Assembly: GCA_023375785.1 (NCBI GenBank)
Contig: SZWC01001161.1
Span: forward strand, 20,942 to 84,941
DNA: 64,000 bases
DNA from: Penium margaritaceum
Taxonomy: Eukaryota > Streptophyta > Zygnematophyceae > Desmidiales > Peniaceae
Direction: 5' to 3'
Below the pieces are notes generated by a model that ran no database searches, had not been told where the DNA came from, and worked only from the letters and a program-made list of their open reading frames with translations. A program made the translations under genes and the position numbers. This document shows, piece by piece, positions 37,460 to 48,191 of the stretch. The stretch's first letter is position 1, and each line of letters opens with the position of its first letter.

Positions 37460-38188
37460 CTCTGACCATTTGTGACTCGTGTTATGAGTTGTCAAAGGTT
37501 ACCACACATGGTGACTTTCTTTGGTCATGGTCAGTGACATGTGCCTACTTTGGTTGGTCATCGTGCATGGTATTCACACCGTGCCACAACTCATTGAAGG
37601 TCCTTGTGCTTTTAAGTTGATACCTGGTGTTCCCAAACCATTGTGTCTCCCTCTGACTATTTGTGACTCGTATTATGAAGTGTCAATGTTGACCACACAC
37701 AGCGGATTTCTTTGGTCAAAGGCAGAACATATGCCTACTTTGGTCGGTCATTGTGCATGGTAGCCACACCGTGCTACTACTGATTTAAGTTCCTTTTTCT
37801 TGCTAGTTGAGAACTGATATTCCCATACCATTGTTTCCCCCTCTGACCGTTTGTGACTCGTGTTATGGTTGGTGAACGTTGACCACCCATATTGAAATTA
37901 TTTGGTCATGGTCAGTGACATATGCCTAGTTTGGTTGTTTGGTGTGCATATTAGCCACGCGGTGCCACTGCGTATTGAAGTTCTTTGTTCTTTCTAGTTG
38001 ATAGATAGGGTTCCCAAACCATTGTCTCTCCCTCTGACCATTTGTGACTCGTGTTATGAGTTGTCAATGTTGACCACACATAGTGGACTTCTTCGGTCAT
38101 AGTCAGTGACGTATGCATCCTTTGGTTGGTCACTGTGCACGCTAGCCAAACCGTGCCACTGCTTGTTAAACGTCTTTGTACTTGGTAG

Positions 38189-39334
38189 TGAATAAGTAGT
38201 GTTCCCAATCCATTGTTTTCCCCTCTGACCATTTGTGACTCGTGTTATGAGTTTTCAACGTTGACCACACACTGTGAAATTCGTTTGGTCATGGTTAGTG
38301 ACATATGCATACTTTGGTTTGTCACTGTACATGGTTACCATGCCGTGTCACTATGTATTGAAGGTCTTTGTGCTTTCTAGCTGATAGCTAGTCTTCCCAA
38401 ACCATTGTTACCCCCTCTGACTATCTGTGAATTGTGTTGTGAGTTGTTAACATTGACCACATGAAGAGAAATTCTTTGGTCATGGTCAGTGCCATATGCA
38501 TGATTTTGTTGGTCACTGTGCATTGTTGCCACACTGTGCCACTACACATTAAAGGTATTTGTACTTGCTAGGTGAAAACTAGTATTCATAAACCATTATC
38601 TTCCACTGTGATCATTTGTGACTTGTGTTATGTGTTGTCAAAGTTTACCACACATGGTGACTTTCTTTGGTCATGGTCAGTGACATGTGCCTACTTTGGT
38701 TGGTCATCGTGCATGGTATCCACACCGTGCCACAACTCATTGAAGGTCCNTGTGCTTTTTAGTTGATACCTGGTGTTCCCAAACCATTGTTTTCCCCTCT
38801 GACCATTTGTGACTCGTATTATGAAGTGTCAATGTTGACCACACACAGCGGATTTCTTTGGTCAAAGGCAGTACATATGCCTACTTTGGTCGGTCATTGT
38901 GCATGGTAGCCACACTCTGCTACTACTGATTGAAGTTTGTTTTAATTGCTAGTTGAGAACTGATATTCCCATACCATTGTTTCCCCCTCTGACCGTTTGT
39001 GACTCGTGTTATGGTTGGTGAACGTTGACAACCCATATTGAAATTATTTGGTCATGGTCAGTGACATATGCCTAGTTTGGTTGTTTTGTATGCAAAGTAG
39101 CCACACCGTGCCACTACGTATTGAATTTCTTTGTCCTTTCTAGTCGATACATAGGGTTCCCAAACCATTGTCTCTCCCTCTGACCATTTGTGACTCGTGT
39201 TATGAGTTGTCAATGTTGACCACACATAGTGGACTTCTTCGGTCATAGTCAGTGACGTATGCATCCTTTGGTTGGTCACTGTGCACGCTAGCCACACCGT
39301 GCCACTGCTTGTTGAAGGTCTTTGTACTTGCTAG
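38189..39334 (+). repeat. 6-mer HOR unit (1146 bp)
   Basis: Partner of 22693-23838. The ambiguous base N at 38750 lies in M1 (GGTCC-N-TGTGC) with no phase change, so it is an uncalled base, not a gap. Confidence 0.92.
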
Positions 39335-40480
39335 TTGATAACTAGTGTTTCCAACCCATTGTTTTCCCCTCTGACCATTTGTGACTCGTTTTATGAGTTT
39401 TCAACGTTGACCACACACTGTGAAATTCTTTTGGTCATGGTTCGTGACATATGCCTACTTTGGTTTGTCACTGTACATGGTTATCACGCCCTATCACTAT
39501 GTATTGAAGGTCTTTGTGCTTTCTAGTTGATAGCTAGTCTTCCCAAACCATTGTTTCCCCCTCTGACAATTTGTGACTCGTGTTGTGAGTTGTCAACATT
39601 GACCACATGAAGTGAAATTTTTTGGTCATGGTCAGTGCCATATGCATACGTTGGTTGGTCACTGTGCATTGTAGCCACACAGTGCCACTACATATTAAAG
39701 GTATTTGTACTTGCTAGTTGATAAATAGTATTCAGAAACCTTTATCTTCCACCCTGACCATTTGTGACTCGTGTTATGAGTTGTCAAAGTTTACCACACA
39801 TGGTGACTTTCTTTGGTCATGGTCAGTGACATGTGCCTACTTTGGTTGGTCATCATGCATGGTATCCATACCGTGCCACAACTCATTGAAGGTCCTTGTG
39901 CTTTTAAGTTGATACCTGGTGTTCTCAACCAATTGTTTCTCCCTCTGACCATTTGTGACTCGTATTATGAAGTGTCAATGTTGACCACACACAGCGGATT
40001 TCTTTGCTCAAAGGCAGAACATATGCCTACTTTGGTCGGTTATTGTGCATGGTAAGCACACCGTGCTACTACTGATTGAAGGTCGTTTTTCTTGCTAGTT
40101 GAGAACTGATATTTCCATACCATTGTTTCCCCCTCTGACCGTTTGTGACTCGTGTTATGGTTGGTGAACGTTGACCACCCATATTGAAATTATTTGGTCA
40201 TGGTCAGTGACATATGCCTAGTTTGGTTGTTTGGTGTGCATAGTAGCCACACCGTGCCACTACGTATTGAAGTTCTTTGTCTCTTCTAGTGAATACATAG
40301 GGTTCCCAAACCATTGTCTCTCCCTCTGACCATTTGTGACTCGTGTTATGAGTTGTCAATGTTGAGCACACATAGTGGACTTCTTCGGTCATAGTCAGTG
40401 ACGTATGCATCCTTTGGTTGATTACTGTGCACGCTAGCCACACCGTGCCACTGCTTGTTGAACGTCTTTGTACTTGCTAG
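39335..40480 (+). repeat. 6-mer HOR unit (1146 bp)
   Basis: Partner of 23839-24983, with the shared M2 word TTTGCTCAAAGGCAG. Confidence 0.92.
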
Positions 40481-41626
40481 TTGATAACTAGTGTTCCCAA
40501 CCCATTGTTTTCCCCTCTGACCATTTGTGACTCCTGTTATGAGTTTTGAACGTTGACCACACACTGTGAAATTCGTTTGGTCATGGTTAGTGACGTATGC
40601 CTACTTTGGTTTGTCACTGTACATGGTTACCACGCAGTATCACTATGTATTGAAGGTCTTTGTGCTTTCTAGTTGATAGCTAGTCTGCGCAAACCATTGT
40701 TACCCCCTCTGACTATCTGTGACTCGTGTTGTGAGTTGTCAACATTGACCACATGAAGTGAAATTCTTTGGTCATGGTCAGTGACATATGCATACGTTGG
40801 TTGGTCACTGTGCATTGTAGCCACACTGTGCCACTACATATTGAAGGTATTTGTACTTGGTAGTCGATAACTAGTATTCAGAAACCATTATATTCCACTC
40901 TAACCATTTGTGACTCGTGTTATGAGTTGTCAAAGTTTACCACACATGGTGACTTTCTTTGGTCATGGTCAGTGACATTTTCCTACTTTGGTTGGTCATC
41001 GTGCATGGTATCTACACCGTGCCACAACTCATTGAAGGTCCGTGTGCTTTTTAGTTGATACCTGGTGTTCCCAAAGCATTGTTTTCCCCTCTGACCATTT
41101 GTGACTCGTATTATGAAATATCAATGTTGACCACACAAAGCGGATTTCTTTGGTCAAAGGCAGTACATATGCCTACTTTGGTCGGTCATTGTGCATGGTA
41201 GCCACACTGTGCTACTTCTGATTGAAGTTCGTTTTACTTGCTAGTTGAGAACTGATATTCCCATACCACTGTTTCCCCCTCTGACATTTTGTGACTCGTG
41301 TTATGGTTGGTGAACATTGACCACCCATATTGAAATTATTTGGTCATGGTCAGTGACATATGCCTAGTTTGGTTTTTTGGTGTGCATATTAGCCACACCG
41401 TGCCACTGCGTATTGAAGTTCTTTGTTCTTTCTAGTTGATAGATAGGCTTCCCAAACCATTGTCTCTCCCTCTGACCATTTGTGACTCGTGTTATGAGTT
41501 GTCAATGTTGACCACACATAGTGGACTTCTTCGGTCATAGTCAGTGACGTATGCATCCTTTTGTTGGTCACTGTGCACGCTAGCCACACCGTACCACTGC
41601 TTTTTGAAGGTCTTTGTACTTGCTAG
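40481..41626 (+). repeat. 6-mer HOR unit (1146 bp)
   Basis: Partner of 24984-26129, with the shared TAGTCTGCGCAAACC. Confidence 0.92.
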
Positions 41627-41792
41627 TTGATAAGTAGTGTTTCCAACCCATTGTTTTCCCCTCTGACCATTTGTGACTCGTGTTCTGAGTTTTCAACGTT
41701 GACCACAAATTGTGAAATTCGTTTGGTCATGGTTAGTGACATATGCATACTTTGTTTTGTCAATGTACATGGTTACCACACCGTGTCACTAT
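41627..41792 (+). repeat. Truncated M5 at a recombination junction
   Basis: M5 stops after GTGTCACTAT and joins TCTTTGTACTTGCTAGAAG, which belongs to Mb. Its start (GATAAGTAGTG, GTTCTGAG) matches 27085 more than its collinear partner 26130. Confidence 0.88.
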
Positions 41793-42190
41793 CTTTGTAC
41801 TTGCTAGAAGATACATAGTGTTTGGAAACCATTTCCCCCCCCTCCGACCATTTTGGACTCGTGTTATGGGTTGTGAACGTTGACCACCCATATTGAAATT
41901 CTTTGGTCATGGTCACTGACATATGCCTAGTTTGTTTTATCGCAGTACGTGGTTACCACGCCATGTCACTACGCATTGAAGGTCTTTGTGCTTTCTAGTT
42001 GACAGCTAGTCTTCCCACACAATTGTTACCCCCCTCTGACTATCTGTGACTTGTGTTGTGAGTTGTCAATGCTGACCACGCATAGTGGACTTCTTCGGTC
42101 ATAGCCTGTGACGTATGCATCCTTTGGTCGGTCACTGTGCACGCTAGCCACACCGTGCCACTACTTGTTGAAGGAATTTGTACTTGCTAG
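41793..42190 (+). repeat. Truncated post-insert arm without its insert (Mb end, Mc, M4)
   Basis: It has the Mb tail (GAAGATACATAGTGTTTGG), Mc and the cassette M4, but no insert or Ma upstream. A deletion between a bulk M5 and a cassette removed the insert and Ma. Confidence 0.88.
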
Positions 42191-43170
42191 TTGATAACTA
42201 ATGTTCCCAACCGATTGTTTCCCCCTCTGACCATTTGTGACCCGTGTTATGAGTTTTCAACGTTGACCACACACTGTGAAATTCTTTTGGTCGTGGTTAG
42301 TGACATGCGCATACTTTGCTTTGTCACTGTACAGGATTACCACGCCATGTCACTGCGTATTGAAGGTCTTTGTGCTTTCTAGTTGATAGCTAGTCGCCCA
42401 AAACCATTGTTACCCTCTCTGACTATCTGTGACTTGTGTTGTGAGTTGTCAACATTGACCACATGAAGTGAAATTCTTTGGTCATGGTCAGTGACATATG
42501 CATACTTTGGTTGGTCACTGTGCATTTTAGCCACAGAGTGCCACTACATATTAAAGGTATTTGTACTTGCTAGGCGAAAACTAGTAATCAGAAAACATTA
42601 TCTTCCACTCTGATCATTCGTGACTTGTGTTATGAGTTGTCAAAGTTTACCACACATGGTGACTTTCTTTGGTCATGGTCAGTGACATGTGCCTACTTTG
42701 GTTGGTCATCGTGCATGGTATCCACACCGTGCCACAACTCATTGAAGGTCCTTGTGCTTTTTAGTTTATACCTGGTGTTCTCAAACCATTTTTTCTCCCT
42801 CTGACCATTTGTGACTCGTATTATAAAATGTCAATGTTGACCACACACAGCAGATTTCTTTGGTCAAAGGCAGTACATATGCCTACCCTGGTCGGTCATT
42901 GTGCATGGTAGCCACACCGTGCTACTACTGACTGATGTTCGTTGTACTTGCTAGTTGGTATCTAGTATTCCCAAACTATTGTTTCCCCCCTCTCACAATT
43001 GGTGACCCATATGATGGGTTGTCAACATTGAGCACACATAGTGAAATTATTTGGTCATGGTGCATGCCTAATCTGGTTGGTCATTGTGCATGGTAGCCAC
43101 ACTGTGCCACTTCTTGTTGAAGGTCTTTGCACTCGCTAGTCAATAAATAGCAGAAGGTTTCTCCCTTTGA
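42191..43170 (+). repeat. Pre-insert cassette arm (980 bp), copy 4
   Basis: Begins with the cassette M5 type, so here the post-insert side of one cassette feeds straight into the pre-insert side of the next. My has a 7-bp deletion (GGTGCATGCCTAATC), giving 980 bp. Confidence 0.9.
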
Positions 43171-43683
43171 CACCAGGTCGGTTTTTGTTTATTTGTTGCA
43201 CGTAGGTGCCTTCACTGGAATACTCCTTCCAACCCCCCTTAGAGGGATGTTCCGTGGACGACCTGGGGGACAGATTTGCGACCGCATTATGACACCCCCC
43301 CTACCCCCCCACGGCTTGGGCTCGAAGGTAGAGTAGAGGTATCACAACACGGCCGCCCCCCCCCCCCCCCCAGGTCGCGAGCCTATTCTATATTGCGCGT
43401 ACGAGGATTCAAACCCAGGACCTACCGCTCCAGAATCTAACTCTATAAGCACTAAGCCAACTCACATGGTGTTTATATGATGTCCAAATGATGTTATAGG
43501 AGTTCCTATGGGTAGAGGACATAAACAAAGAGGGTGTACGATTAGAGGGTAGTTTTAAAAATCATGAATAATAACAAAGTCAGTTTAATCATAAACAATT
43601 GACACGGACAAAATTGCAAATTTTGCAACTTTGAGATTGAATAACTTGTCAACCATTCCTCCGACTGACCAGCCATAACAAGG
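43171..43683 (-). mobile_element. SINE-like insert, copy 4
   Basis: About 513 bp, with the longest pure homopolymer, C16, near 43356-43371. The A box (43459-43449) and B box (43415-43405) are intact. The G-quadruplex motif is degraded (CTCCTTCCAACCCCCC). It forms one arm of a large inverted repeat with copy 5. Confidence 0.75.
43405..43459 (-). promoter_or_regulatory. Pol III type 2 internal promoter, insert 4
   Basis: Intact A and B boxes. A 3' TTTT is absent (the flank reads GAGAAACCTTCTGC on the insert strand). Confidence 0.65.
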
Positions 43684-44064
43684 AAAGTTGACTACACACA
43701 GTGAAATTCTTTTTATAATATCCAGTGATACAGGCATACTTTTGTTGGTCATTGTGCATGGTAGCCACACCGTGCCACCACTTATCAAAGGTCTTTGTAC
43801 TTGCTAGTCGATACCAAGTATTCCCAAACCATTGTTTCTCCCTCTGCCCATTTTTTACTTGTATTATGAGTTGTGAACGCTGACCACACACACTAAACTT
43901 CTTTGGTCATGAGCAGTTCTGTATGCCTACTTGGGTAGGTCATTGTGCACGGTAGCCACACCATGGTAATACATACGAAAGATCTTTGTACTTGCTTGAA
44001 GATACATAGTGTTTGGAAACCATTTCCCCCCCCCTCCGACCATTTTGGACTCGTGTTATGGGTT
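43684..44064 (+). repeat. Ma and Mb up to the inversion point
   Basis: Ma and a complete Mb follow insert 4. The array then switches strand at 44064-44067. The segment 43960-44064 (Mb tail) has no counterpart on the right side and forms the spacer of the inverted repeat. Confidence 0.9.
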
Positions 44065-44067
44065 GTG
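44064..44067. other. Satellite strand-switch breakpoint (TGTG microhomology)
   Basis: Left partner GGGTTGTGAACG (Mb/Mc boundary) and right partner GGTGTGGCTACC (reverse Mb) share TGTG at the join. Confidence 0.85.
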
Positions 44068-44340
44068 GCTACCTTGCACAATGACCTACCCAAGTAGGCA
44101 TACATCACTGCTCATGACCAAAGAAGTTTAGTGTGTGTGGTCAGCCTTCACAACTCATAATACAAGTAAAAAATGGGGAGAGGGAGAAACAATGGTTTGG
44201 GAATACTTGGTATCGACTAGCAAGTACAAAGACCTTCGATAAGTGGTGGCACGGTGTGGCTACCATGCACAATGACCAACAAGAGTATGCCTGTGTCACT
44301 GGACATTTTAAAAAGAATTTCACTGTGTGTAGTCAACTTT
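44068..44340 (-). repeat. Reverse Mb (partial) and Ma after inversion
   Basis: Mb is truncated by the breakpoint. Ma ends at CAACTTTCCTTG, where insert 5 starts. Confidence 0.9.
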
Positions 44341-44850
44341 CCTTGTTATGGCTGGTCAGTCGGAGGAACAGTTGACAAGTTATTCAATCTCAAAGTTGCA
44401 AAATTTGCAATTCCGTCCGCGTCAATTGTTTATGATTAAACTGACTTTGTTATTATTCATGATTTTAAAAACTACCCTCTAATCGTACCCCCCTTAGTTT
44501 ATGTCCTCTACCCATAGGAACTCCTATAACATCATTTGGACATCATATAAACACCATGTGAGTTGGCTTAGTGCTTATAGAGTTAGATTCTGGAGCGGTA
44601 GGTCCTGAGTTTCAATCCTCGTACGCGCAATATAGAATAGGCTCGCGACCTGGGGGGGGGGGGGCGGCCGTGTTGTTATACCTCTACTCTACCTTCGAGC
44701 CCAAGCCGTGGGGGGGTAGGGGGGGTGTCATAATGCGGTCGCAAATCTGTCCTCCAGGTCGTCAACGGAACATCCCTCTAGGGGGGGTGGGAGGGAGTAT
44801 TCCAGTGAAGGCACCTACGCGCAACAAATAAACAAAAACCGACCTGGTGT
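44341..44850 (+). mobile_element. SINE-like insert, copy 5
   Basis: About 510 bp, the first insert in plus orientation. The A box is intact (44564-44574), but the B box is damaged at two bases (AGTTTCAATCC, 44608-44618). G13 lies at 44652-44664. The G-quadruplex motif is intact at 44781-44795. Downstream TTTT lies at 44865-44868. Likely weak for Pol III. Confidence 0.75.
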
Positions 44851-45836
44851 CAAAGGGAGAAACCTTTTGCTATTTATTGACTAGCGAGTGCAAAGACCTT
44901 CAACAAGAAGTGGCACAGTTTGGCTACCATGCACAATGACCAACCAGATTAGGCATGTACCATGCACCATGACCAAATAATTTCACTATGTGTGCTCAAC
45001 GTTGACAACCCATAATATGGGTCACAAATTTTCAGAGGGGGGAAACAATAGTTTAGGAATACTAGATACCAACGAGCAAGTACAACGAACTTCAGTCAGT
45101 AGTAGCACGGTGTGGCTACCATGCACAATGACCGACCAGGGTAGGCATATGTACTGCCTTTGACCAAAGAAATCTGCTATGTGTGGTCAACATTGACACT
45201 TCATAATACGAGTCACAAATGGTCAGAGGGAGAAACAATGGTTTGGGAACACAAGGTATCAACTAAAAAGCACAAGGAACTTCAATGAGTTGTGACAGTG
45301 TGTGGATACCATGAACGATGACCAACCAAAGTACGCACATCTCACTGCCCATGACCAAAGGAAGTCAGCATGTGTGGTAAACTTTGACAACTCATAACAC
45401 GAGTCACAAATGATCAGAGTGGAAGATAATGGTTTATGAATACTAGTTTTCACCTAGCAAGTACAAATACCTTTAATATGTAGTGGCACAGTGTGGCTAC
45501 AATGCACAGTGACCAACCAAATTATGCATATGGCACTGACCATGACCAAAGAATTTCACTTCATGTGGTCAATGTTGACAGCTCACAACACGATTCACAG
45601 ATAGTCAGAGGGGATAACAATGGTTTGGGAAGACTAGCTATCAACTAGAAAGCACAAAGACCTTCAATACATAGTGACACGGCGTGCTAACCATGTACAG
45701 TGACAAACCAAAGTATGCATATGTCACTAACCATGACCAAACGAATTTCACAGTGTGTGGTCAACGTTGAAAACTCATAACACGAGTCACAAGTGGTTAG
45801 TGGGGAAAACAATGGGTTGGGAACACTAGTTATCAA
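44851..45836 (-). repeat. Pre-insert cassette arm (986 bp), copy 5
   Basis: My-M2-M1-M6-M5 in reverse orientation, the same length as the forward-domain arms. Confidence 0.9.
44865..44868 (+). terminator. Possible Pol III terminator TTTT, insert 5
   Basis: The first T4 run after the B box, in My sequence just outside the insert. Confidence 0.4.
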
Positions 45837-46982
45837 CTAGCAAGTAGAAAGACCTTCAACAAGCAGTGGCACTTTGTGGCTAGCGTGCACAGTGACCAAC
45901 CAAAGGATGCATACGTCACTGACTATGACCGAAGAAGTCCACTATGTGTGGTCAACATTGACAACTCATAACACGAGTCACAAATGGTCAGAGGGAGAGA
46001 CAATGGTTTGGGAACCCTATGTATCGACTAGAAAGAACAAAGAACTTCAATACGCAGTGACACGGTGTGGCTAATATGCACACCAAACAATCAAACTAGG
46101 CATATGTCACTGACCCTGACCAACTAATTTCAATATGGGTGGTCAACGTTCATTAACCATAACACGAGTCACAAAACGTCAGAGGGGGAAACAATGGAAT
46201 GGGAATATCAGTTCTCAACTAGCAAGAAAAACGACCTTCAATCAGTAGTAGCACGGTGTGGCTACCATGCACAATGACCGACCAAAGTAGGCATATGTTC
46301 TGCTTTTGACCAAAGAAATCCGCTGTGTGTGGTCAACATTGACACTTCATAATACGAGTCACAAATGGTCAGAGGGAGACACAATGGTTTGGGAACACCA
46401 GGTATCAACTAAAAAGCACAAGGACCTTCAATGAGTTGTGGCACGGTGTGGATACTATGCACGATGACCAACCAAAGTAGGCACATGTCACTGACCATGA
46501 CCAAAGAAAGTCACCATGTGTGGTAACCTTTGACAACTCATAACACGAGTCACAAATGGTCAGAGTGGAAAATAATGGTTTCTGAATACTAGTGTTTGAC
46601 TAGCAAGTACAAATACCTTTAATATATAGTGGCACTGTGTGGCTACAATGCACAGTGACCAACCAACGTATGCATATGTCACTGACCATAACCAAAGAAT
46701 TTCACTTCATGTTGTCAATGTTGACAACTCACAACACAAGTCACAGATAGTGAGAGAGGGTAACAATGGTTTTGGACGACTAGCTATCAACCAGAAAGCA
46801 CAAAGACCTTCAATACGTAGTGACACGGCCTGGTATCCCTGTACAGTGACAAAGCAAAGTATGCGCATGTCAGTAACCACGACCAAAAGAATTTCACAGT
46901 GTGTGGTCAACGTTGAAAACTCATAACACGGATCACAAATGGTTAGAGGGGGAAACAATCGGTTGGGAACACTAGTTGTCAA
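45837..46982 (-). repeat. 6-mer HOR unit (1146 bp), ending in cassette-type M5
   Basis: M4-M3-M2-M1-M6-M5. M5 has the GGTCGTGGTTA-type variant (read on minus), so the next post-insert arm follows. M1 has CAAAGGTTACC and M6 has GTCAAACACTAG. Confidence 0.9.
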
Positions 46983-47684
46983 CTAGCAAGTACAAAGTCC
47001 TTCAACAAGCAGTGGTACGGTGTGGCTAGCGTGCACAGTGACCAACAAAAGGATGCATACGTCACAGACTATGACCGAAGAAGTCCACTATGCGTGGTCA
47101 GCGTTGACAACTCACAACACGAGTCACAGATAGTAAGAGGGGGGTAACAATTGTGTGGGAAGACTAGCTATCAACTAGAAAGCACAATGACCTTCAATGC
47201 GTAGTGACATGGCGTGGTAACCACATACTGTGATAAAACAAACTAGGCATATGTGAGTGACGATGACCAAAGAATTTCAATATGGGTGGTCAACGTTCAC
47301 AACCCATAACACGAGTCCAAAATGGTCGGAGAGGGGGGGGGGAAATGGTTTCCAAACACTATGTATCTTCTAGCAAGTACAAAGATCTTTCGTATGTATT
47401 ACCACGGTGTGGCTACCTTGCACAATGACCTACCCAAGTAGGCATACATCACTGCTCATGACCAAAGAAGTTTAGTGTGTGTGGTCAGCGTTCACAACTC
47501 ATAATACAAGTAAAAAATGGGCTGAGGGAGAAACAATGGTTTGGGAATACTTGGTATCGACTAGCAAGTACAAAGACCTTCGATAAGTGGTGGCACGGTG
47601 TGGCTACCATGCACAATGACCAACAAAAGTATGCCTGTGTCACTGGACATTTTAAAAAGAATTTCACTGTGTGTAGTCAACTTT
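46983..47684 (-). repeat. Post-insert cassette arm (702 bp), copy 6
   Basis: M4, Mc, Mb and Ma in reverse. A G-rich run near 47333-47341 in Mb accounts for the length difference from 698 bp. Confidence 0.9.
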
Positions 47685-48191
47685 CCTTGTTATGGCTGGT
47701 CAGTCGGAGGAACGGTTGACAAGTTGTTCAATCTCAAAGTTGCAAAATTTCCAATTCCGTCCGCGTCAATTGTTTATGATTAAACTGACTTTGTTATTAT
47801 TCATGATTTTTATAACTACCCTCTAATCGTACCCCCCTTAGTTTATGACCTCTACCGATAGGAACTCCTATAACATCATTTGGACATCATATAAACACCA
47901 TGTGAGTTGGCTTAGTGCTTATAGAGTTAGATTCTGGAGCGGTAGGTCCTGTGTTTGAATCCTCGTACGCGCAATATAGAATAGGCTCGCGACCTGGGGA
48001 GGGGGCGGCCGTGTTGTTATACGTCTACTCGACCTTCGAGCCCAAGCCGTGGGGGGGTAGGGGGGGTGTCATAATGCGGTCGCAAATCTGTCCTCCAGGT
48101 CGTCAACGGAACATCCCTCTTGGGGGGATGGGAGGGAGTATTCCAGTGAAGGCACCTACGCGCAACAAATAAACAAAAACCGACCTGGTGT
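47685..48191 (+). mobile_element. SINE-like insert, copy 6
   Basis: About 507 bp. The A box is intact (47908-47918); the B box has one change (TGTTTGAATCC, 47952-47962). The G run is broken to G4-A-G5, and the G-quadruplex motif is altered (G6-AT-G3-A-G3). It sits at the same phase as copy 5 in the 3341-bp duplication. Confidence 0.75.

Larger units (their letters stand above)
36417..38188 (+). repeat. Two HOR units with two assembly gaps (1772 bp)
   Basis: It starts with the cassette M5 type. Gaps at 37053 and 37459 remove about 70 bp of M2 and about 450 bp (end of M4, M5, most of M6). 1772 plus 520 equals 2292, exactly 2 x 1146. The pieces 36833-37052 and 37460-37679 are near-identical, as are 37054-37458 and 37748-38155, including the rare CACGCGGTGCC; these are neighbouring HOR copies or unmerged contig ends. 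Confidence 0.85.
42900..45120. repeat. Large inverted repeat (arms over 1 kb, spacer about 105 bp)
   Basis: Left arm about 42900-43959, right arm about 44065-45120, with paired coordinates summing to about 88020-88024. Each arm contains My, a whole insert (copies 4 and 5), Ma and part of Mb. Beyond about 42750/45270 the arms hold different allelic variants. Confidence 0.88.

Noticed and set aside
38750-38750. Assembly gap at the N in GGTCC-N-TGTGC
   Set aside because: The monomer phase is unbroken across it and the HOR is exactly 1146 bp, so it is one uncalled base.
44571-44831. Open frame of 86 codons across insert 5 (and similar ones in inserts 1, 2, 3 and 6)
   Set aside because: It runs through the tRNA-like promoter and G homopolymers whose lengths vary between copies and break the frame; no conserved protein sense.
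44341-44850. LTR retrotransposon or DNA transposon
   Set aside because: No long terminal repeats, coding region, clear terminal inverted repeats or target-site duplication. The short inverted words ACACCATGT/ACCTGGTGT are too short to rely on.
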